This document shows, piece after piece, positions 51,224-59,861 of a DNA stretch of 64,000 nt. This stretch comes from S5-327 sp965116015. Its GTDB lineage: Bacteria > Chloroflexota > Dehalococcoidia > Lucifugimonadales > Australimonadaceae. The first letter of the stretch is position 1; every line of letters begins with the position of its first letter. The stretch lies in contig OZ220477.1 of NCBI GenBank assembly GCA_965116015.1, positions 620,001-684,000 on the forward strand, read 5' to 3'. The translations under genes were made by a program, and so were the position numbers. The notes beneath the pieces are model-generated. The model had not been told where the DNA came from, did no database searches, and worked only from the letters and a program-made list of their open reading frames with translations.

Positions 51224-52363
51224 ATGGGAGAGATCGTTTGGGCGGCAGCCTCTGTGCACGCGCCGCAGCTGCTTACCCGTCCGCCGCAGGAAGACCAAGC
51301 TCAGCTGCAGGCCGGCATCGACGCTATGGGCGTACTCGGCAAGGAGCTGGACGCCGCTCAGCCCGATGCGCTCGTCCTTATCGGCATCGACCATGTCGAG
51401 ACGTTCTTCCCGGGCTCCGTGCCTGCGTTCGCAATCATCACCGGCGAAACGGCTACAGCGGAGTTCGCCGGCTACGAGTACAAAGTTCCCATCCACCAGG
51501 AGCTCGCGGTCGACCTGCTGAACGGACTCGTAGAGCAGGGCGTCGACCTCGCCTACGCGCATGAGGCGCTGCTTGGCCATGCGTTCGCGGCGCCGCTTGA
51601 GTACATCCATCAGGGGCGCCGCATTCCCATCGTCCCGATGTTCGTCAACGTCTACCTGCCGCCGCTCCCCACTGCGCAGCGATGCTTGCAGGTGGGGCAG
51701 GCGATGCGCAACGTGTTCGACAAGCGCCTGGAGAAGATCGCCGTCCTCGCCAGCGGCGGGATGTCGCACTACCCCGGCACCTGGAAGTACTTCTACCCCG
51801 AGTACGAGTTCGACCACTGGGTGATTCAGGAGCTCGAAGAGGGCAGGGCGGAGTCGTTGCTCGAACTCACCGGCGAGCAGCTCGACGAGGTCGGCAACAC
51901 CGAGCTGCTCCCCTGGCTCATTATGCTGGGCGCGACCGGGAAGCAGCGAGGCGAGCTGCTCAGCTACCAGCCGACCTCGCACCACGGGCATGGGGTGATG
52001 CGCTTCATACCAGACAGGGGAGGGCGCGGTCAGGAGCCTCGCGACATCCCCAAGTTCGGCGGGTTCGAGTTCAAGGGGCAAGGCTACGAGTTCTATAAGT
52101 ACCCGACTCCCGAGACCTACCCCCTCAACAAGGCGCTGTTCGCGCTCCGCACGAACGAGGAACTCGTGAAGCGGTTCGTCAGGGATATGGACGGCGTCGC
52201 CGCCGAGCTCGGCGTAAGCGGCCCGCAGGCTGAGGCGCTGAAGACGATCAGCACGGACGCGCTGGCCAAAGCCGGCGCGCACGGCATTCTGGCGATCACC
52301 ACGACGCTGGTGATTCAGCGCGCCGCCCGCGAGGCCGGCGTCGAGGTGAACTCCGTGGCCTAG
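51224..52363 (+). CDS. LigB-LigA fusion extradiol dioxygenase (gallate/protocatechuate dioxygenase-like)
   Basis: This 379-aa protein starts at ATG 51224 behind AAGGAGCG. Residues 1-about 280 are a LigB-type class III dioxygenase with metal and catalytic His in SVHAPQL, IDHVETF and GGMSHYPGT. From Y299-P-L-N-K on it matches the separate alpha subunit LigA (helical, with LVKRFVRDMDGVAAELGVS). Such beta-alpha fusions occur in gallate dioxygenases (DesB/GalA type). The product 4-oxalomesaconate is the LigJ substrate. It overlaps the convergent permease stop by 4 bp. Confidence 0.85.
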   Translation: MGEIVWAAASVHAPQLLTRPPQEDQAQLQAGIDAMGVLGKELDAAQPDALVLIGIDHVETFFPGSVPAFAIITGETATAEFAGYEYKVPIHQELAVDLLNGLVEQGVDLAYAHEALLGHAFAAPLEYIHQGRRIPIVPMFVNVYLPPLPTAQRCLQVGQAMRNVFDKRLEKIAVLASGGMSHYPGTWKYFYPEYEFDHWVIQELEEGRAESLLELTGEQLDEVGNTELLPWLIMLGATGKQRGELLSYQPTSHHGHGVMRFIPDRGGRGQEPRDIPKFGGFEFKGQGYEFYKYPTPETYPLNKALFALRTNEELVKRFVRDMDGVAAELGVSGPQAEALKTISTDALAKAGAHGILAITTTLVIQRAAREAGVEVNSVA

Positions 52364-53964
52364 CCGTCGCGCGGCTCTCTCGCCGCGAGCGCCGCCATCG
52401 GCGCTCCCGCAACAAGAACGAGCACGAGCGACGGCAGCGCCGCGCGCGCAAAGAACGCCTCCGACGCCGCGCCCCATATCGATGTCGCCAGTGTGCGGAA
52501 CCCGGTGGGACTGAGAATCAGCGTCGCCGGCAGCTCCTTCATCGTCAGCAGGAACACGAGCGCGGCTCCCGCCCCGATGCCTCGCAGCAGCAGCGGCAAC
52601 GTGACGAGGCGGAACGCCTGAAACGGCGTCTTCCCCAAGCTCCGCGCCGCCTCTTCCACGCGCGGGCTGACCTGCCGCAGCGCCGCCTGCGTCGATCCCG
52701 CCGACGCGGGGATGAACAGCACGACGTACGCCGCAACGAGGAGGAACGTCGTCTGGTAGGCGGGACGCAACACGCCTGCGCCGAAGAACACGAACGCTAG
52801 CGCCACCGCCAAACCCGGCAGCGCGAACCCCACGTACGTCAGACGCTCCAGCGCGGAGCTTAGCCAGCCGGGGTGCCGCACGCTCAGCGTCGCGATGGGA
52901 ACGGCGGCGATCGCCGCCGCCCCGGCCGCAAGCGCCGAAACGTATACGGTGTTCAGCGTGTTCGTCCACAGCAGGTCGAACGGCTCTCCCGTCGCCAGCC
53001 CGCGGACAACCCAGTAGAGCAGCAGAGCGATCGGCGCCGCAAGAGACAGTGCGACTACCGCTCCCGCGTACGCCGCCGCCGCCCACCGCCAACGTCCAAG
53101 CCGCGTCAGTCCGGGGTTCCGTTGGGTCCCGGGCGTAACGCGATGGTGCGCCGCGGGCCCCCGGCTCCGGCTTTCCGCAACCAGGAGCGCGAGCGCAAGG
53201 AACACGAGCGCAAGCGACAACGCCGCCGCGACGCTCCGGTCGAACGCAGTCTCGTACTGAATGAAGATCGACCACGTGAACGTCTCGTATCGCAGCAGCG
53301 ACACTGCGCCGAAGTCGCTGAGCGTGTACAGCGCCGTCAGCAGCCCGCCGGCGACGATCGCCGGCCTTAGCTGCGGCAGCGTAACGCTCCACAGCGCGCC
53401 CCAGGAGCTCCGCCCGAGGCTGCGCGCGGCCTCCTCCATCGATGGGTCGACGCGGCGGAGCGCAGCTTTCACCGGCAGCATCACGTAGGGGAACGAGATG
53501 AGCGCAAGCGTGAACGTCGCCCCAGGCAGCCCGTAGATCGACGGGAGGCGGTCGACGCCGAGAGGCTCCAGCATCCCCTGAACGATGCCTCTGGGACCGA
53601 GCGACGTAACGACGAGGAGCGCGAACACATAGCTCGGCATCACGAGCGGCAGCGTCAGGAGCGCGGAGAACAGCCTGCGGAATGGCAGGTCGGAGCGGAG
53701 CGTCAGCCACGCGAGCGATACTCCGAGCGCGACGCAGATAGCCGTAACGAGCGCCATAAGCAGGGCTGTGCGCGCGAGGATTCCCAGCGTGCGCATAGTG
53801 AACAGCACGTCGAGCGCGCCAGTCCCCGAGTCCAGCGTCCGGACGAGGAGGTAGCCGGGCGGCAGCAGCATGAGAAGCCCGATGGCGGCTGCCGGCGCCC
53901 AGATGAACGCGGGGGGCAGCCCTCTTGCGCGGGCGTCTGTCGTTCTGATGGGCGAGGCGCGCAC
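52360..53964 (-). CDS. Ferric-iron-type ABC transporter permease (two-domain, FbpB-like)
   Basis: This 534-aa membrane protein carries two permease domains, each with an EAA loop for the ATPase: EEAARSLGRSSWGALWSVTLP and EEAARSLGKTPFQAFRLVTLP. About 12 helices; the start is GTG 53964-53962 without a strong ribosome site. The binding protein gene lies 89 bp upstream in the same direction. No ABC ATPase gene is present in the window. Confidence 0.9.
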   Translation of the reverse strand: MRASPIRTTDARARGLPPAFIWAPAAAIGLLMLLPPGYLLVRTLDSGTGALDVLFTMRTLGILARTALLMALVTAICVALGVSLAWLTLRSDLPFRRLFSALLTLPLVMPSYVFALLVVTSLGPRGIVQGMLEPLGVDRLPSIYGLPGATFTLALISFPYVMLPVKAALRRVDPSMEEAARSLGRSSWGALWSVTLPQLRPAIVAGGLLTALYTLSDFGAVSLLRYETFTWSIFIQYETAFDRSVAAALSLALVFLALALLVAESRSRGPAAHHRVTPGTQRNPGLTRLGRWRWAAAAYAGAVVALSLAAPIALLLYWVVRGLATGEPFDLLWTNTLNTVYVSALAAGAAAIAAVPIATLSVRHPGWLSSALERLTYVGFALPGLAVALAFVFFGAGVLRPAYQTTFLLVAAYVVLFIPASAGSTQAALRQVSPRVEEAARSLGKTPFQAFRLVTLPLLLRGIGAGAALVFLLTMKELPATLILSPTGFRTLATSIWGAASEAFFARAALPSLVLVLVAGAPMAALAAREPRDG

Positions 53965-54053
53965 GGAGTCAGCTTACATCAACGCGGGCGCTCCGCCGAC
54001 GCCGCATCCGCGCTGGCGTCGGCGAGCGCCCCTGCGCCGAGAGGATGCCGAAC

Positions 54054-55196
54054 CTACGGAAGCGCTCCGCGCTCGCGGAGCATCGCCGTCGTGCCTTCGA
54101 GGTCGGCGAGATCGGCAAGGGCGATATCAGGACGGTTGATCTCCTCCAGCGGAGTCAGCAGGCGGCTCACGTTCACGCCCTCCACGAGCGGGTACTCGTA
54201 GGTTGTCCCTGCGAAGTACTGCTGCGCCACCGTAGAGAGAAGGAACGCGACGAACCTCTCGGCGTTGTCCCGATTCTCAGCGGTCTCGAGAACGCCTGCG
54301 CCCGAGACCATCACCAGGCTGCCGGGGCCGCCGCCCGGAAGATGGTGATTCCGCGCGGGGAAGTCCTCGCCCTCTTCCGCGACGAACCGGTAGAGGTAGT
54401 AGTGGTTGACTAGCCCGATGTCGATCTCGCCCGCCGCCACGGCGGCCACCTGCGGCGTGTTCTTGGGGTACACGGCGACATCGTTCGCGAGCATCCCGTC
54501 CACCCACTCGCGGGTCTGCTCTTCGCCCCACATAACCCGCATCCCTGTGAGCATTGTGAGCAGCGACCCGTTGGTCGGCGCCCAGCCGATGCGTCCGCGC
54601 CACTTGGGATCGGTAAGGCCGCGCAGGTCGGCCGGCAGCTCGTCCGCGGGCGCTCTCGAGGGGTTGTGAACGAGCACGCGCGCCCTCCCGGACACGCCGG
54701 TCCAGCGTCCGGTTCTCGAACGGGCCCACTCGGGAGCGCGCTCGAGGATGCCGGCGGGCAGGGGAGCGAACATCCCCTCGACCGCGCCCAGTCCGCCGGG
54801 GTCTTGCGCGTAGAAGACGTCGGCGGGGCTGTTCCTTCCCTCCTCAAGCAGCGTGGCGGCGAGCGACGCCGTGCCGCCGTACTTCACCTGAACGTCGATG
54901 CCCGTGGCGTCGGCGAACTGGCGGATGACCGGGTCGACCAGGCTCTCGCTACGGCCAGAGTAGACAACCAGCGAGCCGGACGATTGCTCCATTGGGGGAG
55001 GGGGCGGCTGCGGCGTAGGAGTGGCGGTTGGCATAGGCGTGGAAGTGGGCCTGGGCGTGGCAGTGGGCCTGGGCGTGGCAGTGGGGTCGCTCCCGCAGGC
55101 GGCCAGCAATCCTCCCGCGAGGACAACCAGCGCCAGCGCTCTGAGCGGCAGAGCGCGCAGATGGGACGATGTTTCGGAGTTAGAGTGTATGCGCAT
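54054..55196 (-). CDS. Iron ABC transporter substrate-binding lipoprotein (FbpA/FutA-like)
   Basis: This 380-aa lipoprotein has a signal peptide with lipobox LLAAC, then a TPRPTATP-type tether and the class II binding fold (LVVYSGRSESLVDPVIRQFADATGIDVQVKYG). The Tyr pair in NHYYLYRF is the usual ferric ligand. AGGAGG lies 12 nt before ATG 55196-55194. Probably under iron control through the promoter region at 55209-55256 (inference). Confidence 0.9.
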   Translation of the reverse strand: MRIHSNSETSSHLRALPLRALALVVLAGGLLAACGSDPTATPRPTATPRPTSTPMPTATPTPQPPPPPMEQSSGSLVVYSGRSESLVDPVIRQFADATGIDVQVKYGGTASLAATLLEEGRNSPADVFYAQDPGGLGAVEGMFAPLPAGILERAPEWARSRTGRWTGVSGRARVLVHNPSRAPADELPADLRGLTDPKWRGRIGWAPTNGSLLTMLTGMRVMWGEEQTREWVDGMLANDVAVYPKNTPQVAAVAAGEIDIGLVNHYYLYRFVAEEGEDFPARNHHLPGGGPGSLVMVSGAGVLETAENRDNAERFVAFLLSTVAQQYFAGTTYEYPLVEGVNVSRLLTPLEEINRPDIALADLADLEGTTAMLRERGALP

Positions 55197-55208
55197 TTAG
55201 AGTTCGTG

Positions 55209-55256
55209 CCTCCTAAGGATAATGCGTAGTATATACAACTCATTAACAATTGGCAA
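55209..55256 (-). promoter_or_regulatory. Promoter and palindromic site of the iron-binding protein gene
   Basis: On the minus strand TTGCCA (55256-55251), 17 bp and TATACT (55233-55228) precede an AGGAGG (55214-55209). The -10 lies within a symmetric element: AATG, 4 nt, GTATATAC (55229-55236), 4 nt, CATT (55221-55244). This could be a metalloregulator operator, but it does not match Fur or IdeR consensus well. Confidence 0.55.
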
Positions 55257-55318
55257 GCCAGCGCCGCGCTTTTCTTGTAAGCGCGTCGATCGGCGCCGTT
55301 GAGCCGTAGCCCCCTGCG

Positions 55319-55501
55319 TTAGGATGAGAAGCCGGCAGGCAGCAGGTTGGGAATGGAGTTCCGTATGGGGTAGGAGACGCCGCACTGCGGACAGGCAAGC
55401 GCGCCATCGACGATGTCGTCGCCGCTGGCGCGCTCCACAACGAGCCGCAGCGGCGACTTGTCGTCCGGGCACACGAGCATCTCAGCGAGGTCGCGCCGCA
55501 T
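55319..55501 (-). CDS. Trm112/YcaR-family small zinc-ribbon-like protein
   Basis: This 60-aa protein (ATG 55501-55499) has LAEMLVCPDDKSPLRL, then ACPQCGVSYPIRNSIPNLLP, the pattern of Trm112-like proteins that activate methyltransferases. Only three of the usual four Cys are present (the first CxxC is C-P-D-D). It begins 2 bp after the CopD-like gene stop. Confidence 0.8.
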   Translation of the reverse strand: MRRDLAEMLVCPDDKSPLRLVVERASGDDIVDGALACPQCGVSYPIRNSIPNLLPAGFSS

Positions 55502-55503
55502 CC

Positions 55504-55971
55504 TCAGCTCTCCAGTCCTCGCTCCACCAGCAGGCGCAGCACGTCGGAGAGCAGGAAGATGATTATCCCGAGAACGACGGTCATCTGCGCGTGGCCAAGC
55601 GCGTTGATCAGGCCTCGCGCCCGACCGCGGCCCTCGCCGCCGGCGCGCCGGCCTCGCCGCCCCACTGCAAGAAAGAACATCCAAGCCGAGAGAGCGACCT
55701 TCACGGCGATGACCGCGCCGTACGACGCCGTGGCTGTCGGCTCCGAGATGCGCGCGAAGAAGAGGATCGCGCCCGTAAGCACTAGCGTCCACATCGCGAA
55801 AACGACCAGCTGACTGAACTCCACCCCCACGATGCGCCCGGCTTCGGGCGGCAGCGCTCCGCTTCGCATCGCCGGACGCAGCGCGACCCAGTAGAAGATT
55901 CCGCCGCCAACCCACGCGACAGCCGCGATGGCGTGCGCCCACCGAACGAGAAGAAGCGCTGTGTCGGCCAC
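55504..55971 (-). CDS. CopD-like integral membrane protein
   Basis: This protein of about 155 aa has four membrane helices. RWAHAIAAVAWVGGGIFYW matches the conserved His/Trp helix of CopD/DUF2269-type proteins, with GRIVGVEFSQLVVFAMWTLVLTGAILF next. A cytoplasmic Arg/Gly-rich loop separates the helix pairs. The start is uncertain: GTG 55971 is used, TTG 56037 is an alternative, and neither has a clear ribosome site. It is transcribed just ahead of the Trm112-like gene. Confidence 0.6.
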   Translation of the reverse strand: MADTALLLVRWAHAIAAVAWVGGGIFYWVALRPAMRSGALPPEAGRIVGVEFSQLVVFAMWTLVLTGAILFFARISEPTATASYGAVIAVKVALSAWMFFLAVGRRGRRAGGEGRGRARGLINALGHAQMTVVLGIIIFLLSDVLRLLVERGLES

Positions 55972-56185
55972 CTGTCGAATGCTATGGGATTCGCCATGCT
56001 TCGGCAACGACTCCGGCCGGCGCGCGCCGCGCCCCAAAGCGTTCCGCGAGGGGTGATAGCCGCCGGTTTCACTCCGGCTGGCGCGCCGCGGAGCCCCAAG
56101 CGGTATGGCGCGAGAGCCGCCCGCTGGCTACAATCGGAGCGTCAGGCAAGCCTGCGCCGGCAAGGCCAAAGGGAACGGAGAACGT

Positions 56186-56536
56186 ATGGCGAGCGTTGCG
56201 CTCTACCACTGGGCGAACTGAGGGACGTGCAAGGCGGCGAGGGCGGCGCTCTCGCAGGCAGGCGTCTCCTACGACGCGCGCGACTTCTTCAGGGACCCGC
56301 TGTCGCGGGACGAGATTGCCGCTCTCCTCGGCAGCGAGCCGCCCAGCGTCCTCTTCAACCTCAGATCGGCAACCTTCAGGAAGAGCGGCATCGACCCGGA
56401 CTCCCTCTCCGAAGAGCGTATGCTCGATCTGCTCGCGCAGGAGCCGCGCTACTGGCGCCGTCCCGTGGCGGTTATCGACGGCAAGCTGACGCCCGGCGCG
56501 ACCTCGAAGCAGCTGCTCGCGGCGCTCGGCGCCTGA
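56186..56536 (+). CDS. ArsC/Spx-family thioredoxin-fold protein, candidate selenoprotein (in-frame UGA)
   Basis: Read with UGA (56219-56221) as Sec, this is a 116-aa ArsC/Spx-type protein from ATG 56186 (GGAG upstream) to TGA 56534. The N-terminus is ALYHWAN-U12-G-T-C15, so Sec replaces the catalytic Cys of a CxxC motif. The rest is intact: GVSYDARDFFRDPLSRDEI, LFNLRSATFRKSGI, and RRPVAVIDGKLTPGA, the family substrate loop. There is no other stop in 117 codons. A hairpin follows the UGA at SECIS distance. Probably a thiol/selenol redox enzyme. The alternative is a nonsense mutation. No sel genes are in the window. Confidence 0.8.
56237..56255 (+). promoter_or_regulatory. Candidate bacterial SECIS hairpin
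   Basis: GCGAGGGC (56237-56244) and GCTCTCGC (56248-56255) form an 8-bp stem with one G-U pair and apical loop GGC. The first loop G is 24 nt after the UGA, within the usual bacterial SECIS window of about 16-37 nt. It lies inside the coding sequence as expected. Confidence 0.6.
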
Positions 56537-56622
56537 ATTTTGCGTACTGTCAGCTTCCGCGCGCCGCAGCGCCGCCTGTTCGCTCGCGCTATGCGCGCTA
56601 TACAAAGGAGCACAACAGCGCC

Positions 56623-58392
56623 GTGCCTATCAGAGCGCTTCCCCCAGATGTCGCAGCCCGCATCGCCGCTGGCGAGGTCATCGAGCGTCCCGCGTCGGTC
56701 GTCAAAGAGCTCGTTGAGAACTCGCTTGACGCGGGCGCGAGCGTCATCGAGATTGAGACGCGGCACGGCGGGCTCGCCGCCATCCGCGTAACCGACAACG
56801 GCTGCGGCATACCTCCGGAAGAGATTGCTCTCGCATTCCAGCGGCACGCAACCAGCAAGCTGAGCTCCGTCGACGACCTCGCGAACATCCAGACGCTGGG
56901 ATTCCGCGGCGAGGCGCTCGCGAGCATCGCCGCCGCCGCAGACGTGACGCTCACTACCCGCGCGCCCGAATCCAACGTCGGCGCGGCGGTCAGGGTCGAG
57001 CAGGGCGTGGTTCGCGATCAGCGCCCCGCAAGCTGCGCGCAGGGATCGACTATCGCTGTCGAGGCGCTCTTCTCATCCATCCCTGCGCGCCTCAAATTCA
57101 TCAAATCCCACGCCGCCGAGACCGCCCGCGTGCGCCAGACAGTCGATCATCTCGCGATGGCCAACCCCACAGTGCGGTTCACCCTCAAGGCCGACGGAAG
57201 AACCCAGCTCGCGACGTCGGGCAACGGCAGCTTGCGCGACGTCGTCGCCGCCGTCCACGGCGCGGAGCTTGCGAACGCGATGATCGAGGTCGTGTCCGTC
57301 GCCGGCCCCTATCCCGTCAACGGGCTCGTCAGCGCTCCGCAGCACAGCAGGGCGAACCGCACAGGCCTCAGCGCGTTCATCAACAACCGCTGGGTGCAGA
57401 ACCGCGCCATCAACCAGGCGATAGAAGAATCGTACCGCGGACTCCTTATGGAGGGGCGCTTCCCCATCGCCGTCGTGTTCGTCGATCCGCCGCTCGACGA
57501 GGTCGATGTGAACGTGCACCCCAACAAGCGCGAGGTGCGCCTCGCCCGCGACAATGACGTGTTCACGAGCGTGCGCCGCGCCGTGCGCGACGCCCTCCTC
57601 AGCGAGTTCCCGGTGGCCGAGGCGCAAGGGCTTGTCTCCGAGGCCGCGCCGGTCGCCCCTCCCTGGGCCGCGCCGATCGCCTCTCCCTGGGCGGAATCGC
57701 CGGCGCCCCCCCGATTCGATTTCACCGCCAGCGTCCCGCAGGCGGAATCGACGCCGCTGCCGGAGCCCGCTCCGCCGGAGCCGGACGCCCCCAGCGCCAT
57801 CCCGGAGAACGCCCGCTCCTCACTGTCCAGCCTCCGTATGCTCGGCCAGATATCGAACACCTACATCGTCGCAGAGGGGCCGGGAGGGATGTACCTCATC
57901 GACCAGCACGCCGCTCACGAGTCCATCCTCTACTACCGCCTCCTGCGCCAGTGGGAGCAGAGCGACCCCGCCGTGCAGCCCCTGCTCGAACCGCTCGCCC
58001 TCGAGCTCACATCCAGCCAGCTGGACGCGGTCGAAGGCGCTCGCGGCGTGATGGAGCGCTACGGACTCGTGCTCGAACCGTTCGGCGACTCCGTGTGGCT
58101 CGTCCGCGCGGCGCCGGCAATGGCGCGCAAGGTGGACATCCCGCGGCTGGTCGCCGAGACGCTTGACGGCTTCCGCTCCGGCGCCGCGGGCGCCGCCACC
58201 CACCTCGCCGTCGCCGCGTCGATCGCCTGCCACAGCGCGGTGCGCGCCGGCCAAAGCCTCGAACCCCAGGAGATGGCGGCCCTCGCCGACGCCCTGGCCT
58301 CCGAGAGCAACCCGCAGTTCTGCCCCCATGGACGACCTGTGGTCGTGAAAGTCTCCACCCTGTCGCTGGAAAAGCAGTTCGGCAGGACGTGA
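56623..58392 (+). CDS. mutL: DNA mismatch repair protein MutL
   Basis: This 589-aa protein starts at GTG 56623 with AAAGGAG 12 nt upstream. The GHKL ATPase shows VVKELVENSLDAG, DNGCGI, and GFRGEALASI. A Pro-rich linker (about 335-390) leads to the C-terminal dimer domain. The endonuclease motif DQHAx2Ex4E is present as DQHAAHESILYY, with the second Glu replaced by Tyr; CPHGRP is intact. Nicking activity may be reduced. mutS is not in the window. Confidence 0.93.
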   Translation: MPIRALPPDVAARIAAGEVIERPASVVKELVENSLDAGASVIEIETRHGGLAAIRVTDNGCGIPPEEIALAFQRHATSKLSSVDDLANIQTLGFRGEALASIAAAADVTLTTRAPESNVGAAVRVEQGVVRDQRPASCAQGSTIAVEALFSSIPARLKFIKSHAAETARVRQTVDHLAMANPTVRFTLKADGRTQLATSGNGSLRDVVAAVHGAELANAMIEVVSVAGPYPVNGLVSAPQHSRANRTGLSAFINNRWVQNRAINQAIEESYRGLLMEGRFPIAVVFVDPPLDEVDVNVHPNKREVRLARDNDVFTSVRRAVRDALLSEFPVAEAQGLVSEAAPVAPPWAAPIASPWAESPAPPRFDFTASVPQAESTPLPEPAPPEPDAPSAIPENARSSLSSLRMLGQISNTYIVAEGPGGMYLIDQHAAHESILYYRLLRQWEQSDPAVQPLLEPLALELTSSQLDAVEGARGVMERYGLVLEPFGDSVWLVRAAPAMARKVDIPRLVAETLDGFRSGAAGAATHLAVAASIACHSAVRAGQSLEPQEMAALADALASESNPQFCPHGRPVVVKVSTLSLEKQFGRT

Positions 58393-58393
58393 T

Positions 58394-58996
58394 ATGCCCT
58401 TCCGGTTGCTTGTCGCCGCGCAGGACGAATCCGCGGAGGCTCGCGTTCGCGAGCTGCTCCGCGGCGCGGACGTCGGCATCGAGCGCGCCGCCTGCTCAGG
58501 CGCCGCCGCCTCCCCGAGACAATCGCTGCTGGCGCAAGCGATAGAGACGGCTGCCTCCTGCTCGCGCGACGCCGCCCCCGCCGTGCTCGCATTCGCAAGC
58601 GGACTAACCATTCCCGCGCTCGGGCATAGCTGGCCCGACCTTATCGCTCCGCCGAACGCGGCGCGCGACGTCCCCGCCGAAGAGAAGGCGCGCCGGCTGC
58701 TGCGCCGGATGCGCGACCTGGAGGGAGAGCAGCGCGCCTGCCGCTGGACCGAGGCGGTCGCCGTCGCAACCTCAGGACGGCTGATCGGGGCGTGGGAGGC
58801 CAGCAGCCCGCCAGGACGCATCGCGGGGGAGTACGCGCCGCCCTCCGGCGCCTGCTCGCATTGGACCGACGGACTGTGGACGCGTCCTGCGAACGCCGCT
58901 GGGCAGGCCGATCCGCTCGACGCGCTCGCGGCGCTTCTGCGCGACCTCGTCGGCAGGCTAGGGGAGCCGGATGCGCCGCCCCTCTCTCACGATTAG
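58394..58996 (+). CDS. HAM1/RdgB-like nucleotide pyrophosphatase (divergent)
   Basis: This 200-aa protein starts at ATG 58394, one base after the mutL stop. The pattern FASGLTIPALG, RLLRRMRDLEGEQRACRWTEAVAVATSGR, and SPPGRIAGEY recalls the DSGL and GRI motifs of ITP/XTP pyrophosphatases, but the leading Asp of DSGL is Ala and the N-terminal T/S-N motif reads AAQDES. It may be a non-catalytic or altered member; identification is tentative. It overlaps the convergent mutY end by 39 bp. Confidence 0.4.
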   Translation: MPFRLLVAAQDESAEARVRELLRGADVGIERAACSGAAASPRQSLLAQAIETAASCSRDAAPAVLAFASGLTIPALGHSWPDLIAPPNAARDVPAEEKARRLLRRMRDLEGEQRACRWTEAVAVATSGRLIGAWEASSPPGRIAGEYAPPSGACSHWTDGLWTRPANAAGQADPLDALAALLRDLVGRLGEPDAPPLSHD

Positions 58997-59854
58997 CCCG
59001 TCGCGCTCGAGGGCGGCGAGCAGAACATCCAGGCTGACCGGCGCGTCCGCGACGAGGCCGGCTGCGTCATCGACGAGGGCTCCGGCGTCGTCGGGACATC
59101 CTCTCAGGAGATCGATGATGCGCCCCCGGTAGTAACGGACTGACCCTTTGAATTTCGACTGCCGCGGCGAGTACGGCACAGACGCCTCGGCGGCTCGCCG
59201 GTCGCCGCCCGATTGCAGTGCAGGCGCCGCAGCGCAGAGCTCGCGCAGCGGGCAGATCATGCAGCGGGGACGCGCAGGCGCGCAGATCATCGCGCCGATG
59301 TCCATCAGGCCCTGATGCCATTCCGACGCTGACAGGCTCCCGTTGCGGGGAGTTAGCTCGTCGGCCAGCGGATGCAGCGCGCGGCGCGGCGGGGCTTGCG
59401 CGCCGTAGAACGCCCGACTGAGGACCCGGTAGATGTTCGTGTCGAGCACTGGAACGGCTGCGCCGAACGCGAAGCACGCCACTGCGGCTGCGGTGTATGG
59501 GCCAAGCCCCGGAAGCCGGCGCAGTTCGGCGACAGTCGACGGCAGCTCCCCGCCGTAGCGCTCCACCACCTCGCGGGCAAGCCGGTGCAGGCGCACCACG
59601 CGATTGTTGTATCCCATCCCAGCCCAGAGGCGAATGACATCCGCCGGCACCGCCTCCGCCAGAGCGCCCAGCGTAGGGTACGCTTCGAGAAACGCCGTGT
59701 ACTTCGGAATAACCCGCGCCGCCTGCGTCTGCTGAAGCATCACCTCGGAAACGAGAATAGCGTACGGGTCGCGCGTCCGCCGCCACGGCAAGTCGCGCGC
59801 GTTCGCCCGGCTCCACCGGCCAACCGCATCGTGGAATTGCTCTGCGCTCGCCAT
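58958..59854 (-). CDS. mutY: A/G-specific adenine glycosylase MutY (short form)
   Basis: This 298-aa base-excision enzyme removes A opposite 8-oxoG. Catalytic Glu lies in VSEVMLQQTQ, the helix-hairpin-helix in LRRLPGLGPYTAAAV, and catalytic Asp in VLDTNIYRV. The 4Fe-4S cluster Cys are spaced x6-x2-x5 in CAPARPRCMICPLRELC. The usual C-terminal NUDIX-like domain is largely absent; instead about 70 residues with a small winged-helix look remain. It adjoins mutL in a DNA-repair group. Confidence 0.88.
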   Translation of the reverse strand: MASAEQFHDAVGRWSRANARDLPWRRTRDPYAILVSEVMLQQTQAARVIPKYTAFLEAYPTLGALAEAVPADVIRLWAGMGYNNRVVRLHRLAREVVERYGGELPSTVAELRRLPGLGPYTAAAVACFAFGAAVPVLDTNIYRVLSRAFYGAQAPPRRALHPLADELTPRNGSLSASEWHQGLMDIGAMICAPARPRCMICPLRELCAAAPALQSGGDRRAAEASVPYSPRQSKFKGSVRYYRGRIIDLLRGCPDDAGALVDDAAGLVADAPVSLDVLLAALERDGLIVREGRRIRLP

Positions 59855-59861
59855 CCGGAGC

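Noticed and set aside
55221..55248. A dif-like XerCD site in the AT-rich sequence before the iron-binding protein gene
   Set aside because: Some similarity in the left arm and TTAA, but the same bases make a good promoter with -10 and -35, and the place is far from the apparent skew change.
56186..56536. Treating the UGA-interrupted frame as a plain pseudogene
   Set aside because: There is only one stop, exactly at the catalytic Cys, and the rest of the protein is intact. Decay would not be so selective.
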